Source of the DNA: Symbiodinium natans
Taxonomy: Eukaryota; Sar; Dinophyceae; Suessiales; Symbiodiniaceae
DNA length: 17,919 nucleotides
NCBI GenBank assembly: GCA_905221605.1
Contig: CAJNDS010002083.1
Location: 434,787-452,705 of the forward strand
Reading direction: 5' to 3'
Below, one piece after another: positions 1-10,182 of the stretch. The stretch's first letter is position 1. Every line of letters starts with the position of its first letter. A program made the translations under genes and the position numbers. The notes under the pieces were generated by a model that ran no database searches, was not told the origin of the DNA, and saw nothing but the letters and a program-made list of their open reading frames with translations.

Positions 1-795
1 TGGCGCGGAGGGGTGTCCCTCAGTCTGCGTGTCCTGGTTCGCAGGGGGCTCAGTGGCGCCTGGCATGGTGTCATGGCTGCTGGAGGCAGCGGCGCCCCCG
101 ACATTCTCACTTTGTTGTGGCCGCTCCGGCGCAGTTGCTGCTGCTGCAGCTTTCTTCTCCTTCTTCAGCTTCTTCCTCTTCGCCCTTTCTGCCTCAGCCT
201 CGGCTTTCCCCTCTGCCTTGCCTTCTGCTTTGACACTTTTCCTAGCTGCCTCATGGAGCTTGCGGTTCGCCATTGCCATAAGCTTCTCAACGCTGGCATC
301 GCGGGCATTGTCCAAGTCCAAGGATCTCAAAATCTTGAGCGCCTGGACCTCATCCTCATCTAGATGCTGGCTCTGCTTCATCAGCACCCCAACAACCATT
401 GCAGCCTGCTCCTCTTCTGGATACTCCGAGAACAAGTGCCGGACAAGTGATGCCGCGTAGTCTCGTTTGGTCCGGCTACCATTCTTGCCAGACCCTTGCT
501 CGGGTAGCGCGCAACCCAGCGCCGAGGTGAGGGCCTTTAGGTTGTCCGCGGCAATCCATGTCTTTGAAGCGACTGCGCCCATCACCAGAGAGCGTGGTTT
601 CCCGCTCACCAAGCGGACTGCCCCCATGTCCTGCAACATTGGACACGCTGGGATCATGGGCCCGACCAGGAGCTCCGTCGGCAAGTGATTCCATTTGGAA
701 TCGAGCACACTGTCGGTCACGATAAGTCGAGGTTCGTCACAATCATTGGGCACGAGCGCCAGCTGGGGAATTGGCAGGGGACTAGCTGCGACAAA
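1..795 (-). CDS. unknown protein, C-terminal exon with Lys/Ala/Glu coiled coil (partial)
   Basis: Opens after CTAAG with FVAASPLPIPQLALVPNDCD, then EPRLIVTDSVLDSKWNHLPT, a compact alpha/beta-looking block with GPMIPACPMLQDMGAVRLVS. From about 480 down it becomes helical: RDYAASLVRHLFSEYPEEEQ, MVVGVLMKQSQHLDEDEV, VEKLMAMANRKLHEAARK, then a charged run rich in KAEGKAEAEAERAKRKK, ending in an Ala/Pro/Gln-rich segment at the window edge. There is no stop within the window, so the 3' end of the gene is missing. The frame upstream of 795 meets a stop at 813-811, so an intron must join it to an earlier exon. The join to 998 is in phase 0. Confidence 0.6.
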
Positions 796-2721
796 CTTAG
801 CTCGACCAGCTTAGTGCTTGGCTTACTGCAGAACCAGTTAGAATATGTTCTATTCTGTCTAAAGATTCCAGATGCCTCTCCTATCCCAACAAAAAGTTAT
901 GGTTATCAAACACAAACGACACACCGAAGCTTGAAGTTACACAACAATGACTCGAGAACGCAGAGTCTGTTTAGCTTGACTATGCCAGACGGGTTGCCTT
1001 GCCATCTGGTGTCACCACCTCCTGCATCGGCATGCCCAGCACTGCCCATCGGCGAGCTCCAAGGGACATGATGATCTCATCTGTGTCGTCATGAACGAAG
1101 ACCTCGCCCAAAGTGAACAGCTGGCCTCGGCTTCAGCTGCGGGCCAGGGCAACTGATCACCCAACTACACCAGGCGCGTGAGATCATCAGGCCCAACCCA
1201 GACTCAGACATACAAACGTTACTGCTTGGTTCATCAAGAAGCCTCTAAAATTTAGAAACAACAATAGAAATAAAACAAAAACAAGTGGGAAACTCAAGTC
1301 TTATCTAGTTCGCAAAACACGCCAGCGACGCGGCTTGATTGAGTACTGACAGTTATATTAAAGTTGAACGAATCGCAGAACATGATAACACAACAGTGTC
1401 GCTGTGTTACTGCGGACACGCCGCAGCCCCACGCCTGGTTCACATGGCACCAGTTGTCGGCAGCACCTTGGACCACATAGTATGTAGCCGCAGCAGCACG
1501 CTGTTGAGAGAGAGGCCCTGCCTTTTTCCAGCCTTTGCTGAAATTCAGCAGGGCCTTGGCAGTCTTCATTTCCGGCTTCGGCATTGTTGTAGCATTGACA
1601 GAGACAAGCTTGCGCATGAGCTCGTTGCGAAGCGGCAGTAGCTCCGGGGAGAAGGCCTGCAACCAGTCCTGTACGTCGGGCAAAATGGGTTGCAAGCCGC
1701 TCTTCTTGGCGTACGGGGCGGCGAGGGTCAGGGCATACTTTGTGAAGTCAGCCATCTTGGCTGCCTTTGTCGTGAACGCAGACCTGGATCTCAGGTGCGC
1801 AAAGGTAGACTCCATAACTCCCCACGTGGAATGGGAAGCCTCCACCCATCTTCGGGCCAACTTCCGGGGCGGATTCGCGCCCGGGCGGAAATTCGTCTGT
1901 GCAGCGTAGCCCATGCACTCACGAGCCAGCTGCTGGCGATTCCACGCCAAGTCACGGACCAAGTTTGCCAGCTCGGACGGCAGCCTCTTCGCTCGCCCGG
2001 ACACTGTTTTCTTTGACTCCAGGCTTTTCAGGTGTGCCTCAAGCTTCACAACGGCCAGGGTGATGCTCTGCAGCCTGGAGACCCCAGCTCGCCGGCCAGC
2101 GTCGTCAGAGATGAGGTAGGCAGGCATGGCGTGCGGAAGCACGTACTGGTACTGCAAGTTGGCCCAAGTGTGGTTGCCGCCCAAGTGACAAGCGAAAGCC
2201 ATGGCCTTCTCCATGAGCCGAAGTTCTTTCTGGCTGCTCGGGTCATTTCTCGCGACTTCTCTGCGGGGCATCGCTGCGGGCAACCCCACCTTCTCACGCA
2301 GCTCGGCAGAAAATGCCTGGTGCACAGTCTCCAAGGTAGTGTTCCACCAATGCGACGTCCCACGTGCCCGCTTTGCTGCCCAGGCACTGAACCCTCTGTC
2401 GTTCTGGGATTTCTGGTCCGCGTAGAACTCTGCTTCCAGGGGCGCACTTATGATCAGGATCACATGGGCCGAATGGAAGAGATCACGACCTGCCAGAAAG
2501 TCTTGCACCATTTTCACTGGGCCCTGACCTGAGTAGGCAGCAAAAAGCTCGGACTTGTTCTTGGGCTCCTTCTTTGCAGCTACCGCCTTTGGCTTCTGCT
2601 TCTCCACCCCACTCCCATCATCCTCATCCTCGTCAGATGTACCGGGCTGGTCGCCGGTGTCTTTGGCATCCTCAAGCATGTGCTGTAAACCGTTGCAGTT
2701 AAAATTTTGAAAGTTAGCCAG

Positions 2722-2819
<98 letters not shown>

Positions 2820-4105
2820 NNNNNNNNNNNNNNNNNNNNNNNNNNNNNNNNNNNNNNNNNNNNNNNNNNNNNNNNNNNNNNNNNNNNNNNNNNNNNNNNN
2901 NNNNNNNNNNNNNNNNNNNCCCCCCCCCCCCCCCCCCCCCCCCCCCTCCTTCCCTCTCCCTCCACCCCTCCCCCCCCCTGCCCCCTGCCCCCCAACCCTC
3001 CCCCCTCCCCCCTCCTCTTCGTTCTGCCACTATTTCATCATGCAGAGTGCACTTGTCCATGTGTATTCTTGATTTTGGGTGCATTTATTCCAAAATCACG
3101 TTTTACCTGTTGGGACACACAACCTAGAAACACCACACCTAAACTAAGCTGACATGCAATTCTCCTTGGCCTGGTTCAGCTCATTCTCATCGGACTCCTC
3201 GTCATCCATGAAATCGTCCTGACATAGAGATGAAAAACGACTACTGCTTCATTCTTCAGGCTAACACTCCGGTCAACTGCAACTGAATTTACCTTAATTA
3301 AATTACTGAACCCGATAGTCATTCCAGACACAGAGAAACCCAAATGCTGGGCCTGCGAATCAGGGGTTCGGGCCCCAGACGTAGTCGTAGCAGGCGCGTC
3401 CTTGCCGGGCGCCTTCTTGGGTGTCCCGGGCTTCTCCTCTGGGACCACGGCCAGGGTCTGCGGGCCACCTGTAGGCTTTGGGTTTTGGTTCAGGGTTTAG
3501 GGTTTCGGGTTTTGGGTTTTAATTTAAAGGTTTAGGGTTTAGGGTTTAAGTTTAGGGTCTAGGGTCTAGGGTTTAGGGTTTAGGGTTTAGGGTTTGGGGT
3601 TTGGAGTTTGGGGTTTAGGGTTTAGGGTTTAGGGTTTTGGGTTTAGGGTTTAGGGTTTAAGGTTTAGGGTTTAAGGTTTAGGGTTTAGGGTTTAGGGTTT
3701 AGGGAGGGTTGAGGGTTTGGGTTTAGGGTTTAGGGTTTAGGGTTTAGGGTTTAGGGTTTAGGGTTTAGGGTTTAGGGTTTAGGGTTTAGGGTTTAGGGTT
3801 TAGGGTTTAGGGTTTAAAGTATAGGGTTAATAGTCAAGGAGTTTCGGCTTTGTGCAACAATCCGGAGTGCACTGAGAGAACCATGAGATTTTCTTTCTTT
3901 TTTCCTACCCAAAGGGTTTAAGTTTAGGGTTCAGGGTCGAGGGTTGACATTGAGTCTTGAGGGTTGAGGGTTTGAAGTTGAGGGTTTAGGGTTTAGCTTT
4001 GGGGGGCGTTATATTTGATTGAAATCATTGAATCTCTGAAAGGACAAGGCCCTGTTGTTTCACCTACTCACAGGAATATCATATAATGAAGCCACCCTCC
4101 CCTCC

Positions 4106-4153
<48 letters not shown>

Positions 4154-6151
4154 TTCCCCCCCCCCCGCCCCACCCGTGCCTCGCATGCCTGGCAGGCGTG
4201 TGGAGCCAGCTGTCACAAGGGCACTCCCGTCGGTCGGTGGTGCTTCGCCATCCGTTTCGGTAGGTGTCCTTCCCGGTGGCTTTGCTGCATTCGCCGCTCT
4301 GTAGTCCTCCGCCACGGTGGAGCAGTACTCGGGCTTTGCGTCCTCGCCAGTCCCTGTGCTGTTGTACACACAGTCTCCGTGCTTCGTTGTGTACAGCACG
4401 AATTTGCCACCCTGCAGCTCCATCGACTCTGACAGGCTCGGGTGCTCGAGGAAGGTCGAATCTTTGGTCACCCTGAGCTTGTACCCGGTGGCAGGGATGG
4501 CGGGCGCCTGGTCGGGAGCCTGCAAGCGTATCATACACCCTTAATTAACACCTTAAACCCTAAAACCCTAAATTACTAAACCCTAAACCCTAAACCCCTA
4601 AACCCTAAAAACACACCCAACCCCGTCTCACTCCTCCTGCGCTGCCGCATTCCCGTCACTGCCTGCTTGGGACTGGAGCGACTTCTCATAGGCAATGACA
4701 AACTCAGGCATTTGGGCCGGCTCCCCGTCCTTGCCCTTGGAGGGCAGTTGGTGCGCATAGACGCCGTAGTCGTCCAGTTCGGTCATGTTTTTTTTTTGGC
4801 ATGCGCGCAGATGCGCGGCTGCCCAGCGGTGCTGATCCTGAAAGCTCCACGCCGTCCGTGCTGCATTGCAGCCGCGACGTCTGTATTCTCCGATCGCTGC
4901 ATCGATCGCTTTCTGCTCATTGCCCCTGAGCGCAGACATATTGTCCAAATCAGAAATTTCCAGGCACTGAAAGTTAAGGTTACAGTGTCCGTGCTGCAGA
5001 CCAACATCACAGTTACTGACACTGTTCTACACTTGATCATCCTGGCGGCCCCGGTGGTGGGTCGGATGGCAACCAGCCGAAGTTGAACAGGAGCGCGCTT
5101 GCCAGCATGGGCCGCGTCACCCGATTTTGGGCCCCGGGCCCAAGGTACGTTGGATCGCTGTTCTCCAGCCACTGTTGCCAATAACACGACTTAGCAGCGC
5201 GGGGCAACGTACGTCATACAGTTACGTACAGTTGCGATTACTACAGAACGATTTCCACCGTGTCACAAAAGATGAAAATTATCTTCCCCCCGGTAAATGG
5301 TTTATTATTTCCACTACCGCTATATTAACATGTTGTTAGCATGCTACGTTACATTGACATTGAATACAGAAACTTATACATTTCCTGTACTTACCTGTAC
5401 CGTAGTACATCGCAACGTTAGATTTAGAGATGAACCAAAGCTCTACGCAGAACTGCATAGTGCCAAGTTACAGGCATGCTGTTGATGTCCTTCTGCTTAA
5501 AGGTGGTGCAACTCACCCGCCGGCCTGATGCGGAACCCTGCTTATTGCCGGTCTTCTGCGACGGTGGCGGCTTCAACTTAGTCGCGCCAGCCTTCGATGG
5601 CTGCAAGCCAACCTGGACACCTCCGGGCCACCTGGGCGTGCGCAGATTGCTGAACTGACATAGCTACTGAAGTGTCACGCGCAGCAGCAACTACACTGAG
5701 AAGCCAGCTGTGGCAGCAAGTTCGTGTCGGTCATGCGGTGGGTGGGGCGGAAATGGGTCGCATCAGCAGCATCCTCTGATTTCACCAGCGCTGCCGGGGG
5801 GGGTGGTGCTGGGGGCTTAGGCTCAGCAGGAGCTGCTTCCTCAGCAGCGCGCTTCAGAAAGCGAGACATCAGGCGGGCCCCACCAGGGCTCGCGAACGCA
5901 GAACTAACTAGCTGCTTCGAATTTGATCACTGTTGGAAAAACGAGCCCATGAACCACAATTGATTGATGCATGGTCCAAGCAAACATCTGTGACTGTCTG
6001 GCTGCTGCGCACCAACTGCGTCAGTCTGCGCATGTCATGAGCGTACTGAGCTGCCGAAATCCGCTCTGTCAATGTTTTGAGACTCAACTTCAAACTTGGC
6101 TCCATCCGGGCTCCGCCACTGTCTAGCCAGCGCCGCAGCATCCCTCCCCAT
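1..6151 (-). CDS. unknown large protein, 10-11 exons, runs off the left edge
   Basis: Whole-gene model. Exons: 6151-6047, 5911-5697, 5649-5517, 4966-4637, 4519-4180, 3468-3353, 3218-3171 (or to a stop at 3144), 2682-1435, 1120-998, 795-1 (open). The sum is 1,151 codons in frame, and the phases match at every junction. Donors here are often AG|GC (4179, 3352, 1434, 997) or AG|GA (4636), with GT at 6046, 5696 and 5516. The ATG at 6151 opens MGRDAAALARQWRSPDGAKF. The protein is modular: short folded blocks joined by Ala/Pro/Lys or Asp/Glu linkers, ending in a Lys/Ala/Glu coiled coil. I recognise no domain, signal peptide or membrane segment and assign no function. If exon 3218 ends at TAG (3146-3144), the part from 2682 leftwards is a separate downstream gene. 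Confidence 0.55.
998..2682 (-). CDS. unknown protein, large exon and short following exon
   Basis: The large exon runs 2682-1435 (416 codons) from acceptor TTTACAG. It opens with an acidic then Lys/Pro-rich linker. A mostly helical globular region follows: ELFAAYSGQGPVKMVQDFLA, SHWWNTTLETVHQAF, MPAYLISDDAGRRAGVSRL, and a basic part with PPRKLARRWVEASHSTWGVM. It ends WCHVNQ|GCGTGG, an AG|GC donor; GGC|GTGTCC at 1420 is a GT alternative in the same phase. The next exon (1120-998) encodes GEVFVHDDTDEIIMSLGARR then VLGMPMQEVVTPDGK and ends AAG|GCAACC. If it is not spliced there, a stop lies at 982-980. The ATG inside CACATGCTTGAG (2679-2677) would be the start if this is a separate gene. No domain recognised. 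Confidence 0.55.
2727..2946. repeat. (GA)n microsatellite, 100-N assembly gap, poly-C
   Basis: A (GA)n run from about 2729 to 2819 ends in exactly 100 Ns (2820-2919), followed by 27 Cs and a C/T-rich skirt to about 3020. The round gap length means the true distance is unknown. In the gene model it lies in the intron 2683-3170. Confidence 0.95.
3144..3468 (-). CDS. unknown protein, short linker exons 6-7
   Basis: Exon 6 (3468-3353) starts after CTACAG and encodes GPQTLAVVPEEKPGTPKKAP then GARTPDSQ, a Pro/Lys/Thr linker. It ends CAG|GCCCAG (GC donor). Exon 7 starts at GTCAG|GAC (3218) with DDFMDDEESDENELNQ, an acidic tail. Two ends are possible: a stop TAG at 3146-3144 after AKENCMSA, or an AG|GC donor after ELNQ at 3171 that would join in phase to the exon at 2682. 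The next exon opens with similarly acidic sequence (MLEDAKDTGDQPGTSDEDED), which slightly favours one continuous gene. Confidence 0.5.
3481..3995 (+). repeat. telomere-type TTTAGGG array, largest in window
   Basis: Near-perfect 7-bp TTTAGGG units run from about 3530 to 3817, with variants (TTTGGGG, TTTAAGG, TCTAGGG) and a degenerate skirt from 3481 and again at 3911-3995 (GTTGAGGG units). It lies in the 711-bp intron 3469-4179 of the minus-strand unknown gene, so in the transcript it reads CCCTAAA. TTTAGGG is the plant-type telomere unit also used by dinoflagellates. Confidence 0.92.
4108..4167. repeat. poly-C tract
   Basis: About 45 Cs, then TT and more Cs, lie just downstream of the donor at 4179 on the minus strand (a G-run in the transcript). 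Homopolymer length is error-prone in sequencing. Confidence 0.95.
4180..6151 (-). CDS. unknown protein, exons 1-5
   Basis: Exon 1 (6151-6047) encodes 35 residues and ends TCA|GTACGC. Exon 2 (5911-5697) encodes MSRFLKRAAEEAAPAEPKP followed by PPAPPPPAALVKSEDAADA; its internal ATG at 5869 is an alternative start. A 47-base intron leads to exon 3 (5649-5517, NLRTPRWPGGVQVGLQPSKA, Lys/Pro-rich) with donor CGG|GTGAGT. Exon 4 (4966-4637) is the best folded block: CLEISDLDNMSALRGNEQKA, then QDQHRWAAAHLRACQKKNMT, then MPEFVIAYEKSLQSQ. It ends CAG|GAGGAG, a GA donor; reading on gives a stop at 4628. Exon 5 (4519-4180) encodes GYKLRVTKDSTFLEHPSLSE and GGKFVLYTTKHGDCVYNSTG, a beta-rich block, and ends GAG|GCACGG in phase with the next exon. 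Confidence 0.58.
4548..4612 (-). repeat. CCCTAAA telomere-type repeats in a 117-bp intron
   Basis: About eight CCCTAAA-like units, some with an extra A or C, fill most of the intron 4520-4636, leaving only short flanks for splice signals. Confidence 0.9.
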
Positions 6152-6681
6152 GCATCTGATGGGTCTCACGCAGCGGCTATGTAAACTCTATGGGTGTCGG
6201 TATTGTAACGTGTGAAATCAATACGAACAATGGCTGGCATCCGGACAGTGAAACAGTGTTACAGGAACCTGCTGGCATTGGCTCTCTGCTATGCCAACGG
6301 TCTGACCGCTGACCGTCAACGCCACGCTCAGGGTCTGTGTGCCGGCGCTTCACGACAGTAAAACTAAGGAAAGAATGAACACGAGAGAATGGGTAGCATC
6401 TCAGCTATCGTCGTGAATTTTAAAAAAAATACGGTTCGTTGCTGATCGCGCTCCGGCACTCCTACCGGCTGACCCAGCTGCTACCAGCTTCAGATGTCAA
6501 GGGCCTTAGGGTTTAGGGCTTAGGGTTTAGGATTTAGGGTTTAGGGTTTAGGGTTTAGGGTTTAGGGTTTAGGGTTTAGGGTTTAGGCGGTTTAGGGTTT
6601 AGGGTTTAGGGTTTAGGGCCGAACTGAAGCAAACCTAGAGTATAGGTGTAACAAGCCAGGCTGCTGTTAAAGTTAAAGTTG
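6152..6681. other. intergenic between the two minus-strand genes
   Basis: Apart from the TTTAGGG array at 6508-6619 I see nothing coding. A poly-A-rich TTTAAAAAAAATACGG stretch lies at 6418-6433. Confidence 0.45.
6508..6619 (+). repeat. TTTAGGG array between the two minus-strand genes
   Basis: About fifteen units, with one interruption (GGCGGTTTAGGG near 6586), lie just past the stop codon of the methyltransferase-like gene (6682) and upstream of the next gene's ATG (6151). Confidence 0.92.
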
Positions 6682-7146
6682 TCAGGACAATCGCCGGTAG
6701 CAGCAAAGTGCTACTAGTTCGACCACTCCTACTGTGCTTAGTGCCATGGCATTCCCTGCCACCAGAGCTGCTCGCTTGGTGTCTTTGACACCAAGCATCG
6801 GCGCCCCCATAGCCATAGCCACGGCCGGGGTAACCGGGAATCCAAGGCTGGCCAATTTCTCCCGACCTGTCAGCCAGCGGCGGTAGTGTGGGGACCACAG
6901 CAGCCCACTGCTTCGCCGGTATGTTGGCAAGCGTCCGGACACAGCGGACCAGGTCTTGTATGCGGCGCTATCCCCAAGATACACCCAGAGATTGCTATCA
7001 TCCTCTGGCCGGCGGGTTCCGCCGTGCATCTTGACATAGTCCCGGCAGAGGGCTCTCAGTGTCCGGGTCTCCCGGTCGTTGAGAAGGTAGGACAGATCCT
7101 CGTCAGCTGCTGATGTAGTTGATGATGCTCGCTTCCGCTTCTGACC
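6682..7146 (-). CDS. methyltransferase-like gene, last exon with motifs IX and X
   Basis: The acceptor GCTCAG|GGT (7147) opens a basic stretch QKRKRASSTTSAADEDL, a possible nuclear localisation signal. Then come a helical segment (LLNDRETRTLRALCRDYVKM), a region with WVYLGDSAAYKTWSAVSG, and PHYRRWLTGREKLASLGFP, which is motif IX. GVKDTKRAALVAGNAMALST follows as motif X (Gly-Asn in codons around 6742-6759), then a hydrophobic helix to the stop TGA at 6684-6682. Motifs IX and X complete the fold by packing against the SAM pocket. I recall a dinoflagellate family with this same ending. The stop is followed at once by non-coding DNA with AT-rich and TTTAGGG sequence, consistent with a gene end. 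Confidence 0.75.
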   Translation of the reverse strand, partial: GQKRKRASSTTSAADEDLSYLLNDRETRTLRALCRDYVKMHGGTRRPEDDSNLWVYLGDSAAYKTWSAVSGRLPTYRRSSGLLWSPHYRRWLTGREKLASLGFPVTPAVAMAMGAPMLGVKDTKRAALVAGNAMALSTVGVVELVALCCYRRLS

Positions 7147-10100
7147 CTGAGCCCATTGTTTTCTTCAGATTAAACAGGGTATAGTATTGTGAATTCCAGC
7201 AACGGGGTTATGGTTAGGGGGGTTTAAAGGGGTTTAGGGTTGAATGTGAATCGGTTGAGACTAGCCAGAGGCTCGTTCTAGTCTGCTGGCTCGTAACAAC
7301 CAGGCAGGTTGGTGTACGTTACGTTGTGGTGCTGCGAATCGCTGCGAAAATTCACAACCCACTAGACAGACAGTAAGTCAAGCGACGCTGAGGTGGGCAC
7401 GGCGCGTCCACTCCAGATCAGCAGCCTCCTGCTGAACATCGCCCGCTTCTGCGACCACGTAGTCAGAAGGCTGGGTGCAGATGTGCTTCCGCAGGCACCG
7501 GGAAACACGCTGATAGTATTCTTCGGGGTTCAGCACTTCCTCTACTTTCCATGTGTGGGTCAGGATCAGGTAAACCCGCTGGCGCCTTACCCCAGCATGG
7601 CCTTGATCGGATATGTCACAGGAAAGGCGCCGGATCCTGTAGAAACGGCCATAGAGCAGTTGGATCATGTCCAGGTTGAGCTCCTGACTTGGTTGGGTTT
7701 CAGCTACCTGAATCGGCAACCAGACTTAAACGGGTGTCTTCTGAAAGGGCTTAGGCTATTAGGGCTTTAAAGGGTCTATACTATGTTTTTTTTAGTCTTC
7801 AACTGTTTTTTTGTGGAACTTTCGTGGGGGGGGGGGGGGACTATCCATCCTTAACAGAAGTAAAGGAGCACACAAACTCCATCATTTGTTTAGCCTAGTG
7901 TCCGGTGTGTTCTCTATGATGATCATTGGTGTGGCTTTGTGGACATGTCGCTTAGCGTGCGCGATGAACACCGCTGCTGTGGGCCCTTCCTCGTAACGTC
8001 GTAGCCCAGCCTGTGAGTTGTCAGGGCATGGAAGCCCCGCTACTTCCAGATCCACTGAGTTCTGCAGCCTGCCATGCAGCTCACAGTGAGTGTTGTGAAG
8101 GCAACACCACTGTCGGAAAGTCAGCTGCCCGTCGTCCATAATCTGCAACTTCTGTAAGAATGAATCAACCGTGCTGAGTCGATTTGTTTCGACAGCATCC
8201 AGCAGGTCCTCAGGCGAAGTCGGTGGACTGCCCGCAGTTTGAATGTGTATTGTTGGCATGTCTACACGTTGCGGTGTCCTAAATAAGATTCTACGGAGTG
8301 CATCGCGCTGTCCTCGAACATGCAGGGGTTGTGGTCTTTGAGTGTCACCTTCCTCAACCAGTCGATGTGGTCCACGATAAGCTGTTGGCATCTCTTGTCT
8401 TTCTCCTGGGCTGTAATCAGGCACAGAAAGTTAGTAGGAATGTTCGGGCCAATCAGTCGTCAACACTACACCCTAAACCCTAAACCCTAAACCCTATAAA
8501 CCCGTTAAGCCCTTTAAGCCCTTTTAAAAACCTTTAAACCCTTTAAACCTTTAAACCCCTTTAAACCCTTTAAACCCAAACCCTAAACCCATTGGCTTGG
8601 TGTACAACTGCTAATGTACTGCCTAGCTGCGTGCACCGAAGCCAGATGAAAGTCCACACGACGATGCAGAACACCACTGTCGTTGACTGTCTTCTCAAAA
8701 TTCCAAGAGCAATCTCTGAGGTTAAGGCTCCCGAACAGCTCGAGCTGGTCCAGCGTGTGCGGCAGAGCATCGAGGCTGGAGCATAGCGGTCAGTCAACTG
8801 ACGTTAGTTAGTTTTTTTTCAGAGACAGTAGACGAACCCAGTGCACGGTCAGAACATGACTGCGTCAACTGACTGCTGTACCCGGCCTCCAGCGTATCAT
8901 TGTCTATGTGTTTGCAAAGGACCCACCACGCGATCTGGAAGCAGCGTGCCGCCCGGGTGAGCATGTTGCTGTCATGAGGCAGCTCCTGTTCCACCGCAAA
9001 TACAATGTCACTTGTAATTGTACGGGAATGGAAACGTGGAGGGTAGATGTTCAAAACCACCCTCAAGCCTTTCAACCCTAAACTGTAAACACTAAGCCCT
9101 AAAACCCTCAACCCTAAACCCGAAACTGCCCTAGGCCAGGGCCTCAGATCAGTCCTATTCAAGCCCCCCCCCCCCCCCCCCTCCCCCCCCCCCTTGGCTG
9201 GTACTGACGAAGACAGTCAAACAATCGGCCTCCAAGGGGTCGGAACAGCAGCTGCTGCTCTGTGTCCACGCGCCTGCCTGTGAGTCAGTCTCCGAATTCA
9301 TGGTCACCGAACAATCACCGCCACTGGCAGCCATCAGCAGCACCGACAGCCAGGTAACGTAGCAGGTCAGGTGCAACCAGACTACTTACTTGCTAGGACC
9401 TGGACATGTTCAAAACAACACCAACCCAATCAGATTGTCACACAGGCTAGGACGCTAGGCTGGAGCCATCATCATCAGGTTGAGCGTGCACACAGCTCGA
9501 CCTCGCCTACTGTATCTTCCTTGATCTGATCGATATGTAAGCCTTAAACTGTTTAAACCCGAAACCCGAGACCCTAAACACACATATTCAACCCTAAACC
9601 CTTTAGTACGAAAGCTTATATAATAGAAACCCTATTTTATTATCATCTAAAATAACCTTAAACCTTTGTATCACTAAATCCTACACAATATCTATAATAA
9701 ACCCCAAACCAATGACATTCCGGCGCAGCTGTTCCGGTGCTGCAGTGTTTGAAACTGTGCACAGGCATGCTGGGACTGAGAGCATGACGACAGGAGCAGC
9801 ATAGGAGCCGCGCTGTAGCTCCGGTGAGTAGAGATAGATCAGCTCGGTCGGCTTCCGGCCAACGGAGCTGCCATCTAGGTATGCCTGAGCATGGCGTAGC
9901 ACACCCAACACATATGTTTTTGTATATTTTCGTCGTAGAAGCAATGCAAGCAGGATCGGTTAGATATGCGCTGTAGCTGCTTAGGAGCGGACCACTATCA
10001 CCTTGCTGTCTTTCAGCGTTGTGCGGGCTTTCCAAGCACAGGCGAACTTAGTCAGTCTCTCACACCACTCGCGCACACACACACACACACACACAGACAG

Positions 10101-10149
10101 TGACTCGACATCCATTGCACGACCGCGCTGTTCAACGACATCAACTCAG

Positions 10150-10182
<33 letters not shown>

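Noticed and set aside
29-460. 143-codon plus-strand open frame rich in Phe/Ser/Ala
   Set aside because: It is the complement of the Lys/Ala/Glu coiled-coil coding sequence on the minus strand, which has the better codon use and protein character.
2693-3084. Minus-strand open frame continuing through Ser-Leu and Gly repeats across the gap
   Set aside because: It is only (GA)n, Ns and poly-C read as codons; true coding starts after the acceptor at 2683.
4055-4432. Proline-rich plus-strand frame and glycine-rich minus-strand extension
   Set aside because: Poly-C translated. The minus-strand exon ends at the AG|GC donor at 4180, in phase with the next exon, so the Gly run is intronic.
7393-7770. 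125-codon plus-strand open frame
   Set aside because: Antisense of the methyltransferase motif VIII exon.
9300-9376. Minus-strand frame giving WLSVLLMAASGGDCS, signal-peptide-like
   Set aside because: The next coding stretch (RRVDTEQQ) is in another frame and joins in phase to 9710 instead, leaving this part inside an intron.
10072-10181. CRISPR-like or rho-independent terminator hairpin
   Set aside because: Only complementary microsatellites; no spacer-repeat structure, and the window is eukaryotic.
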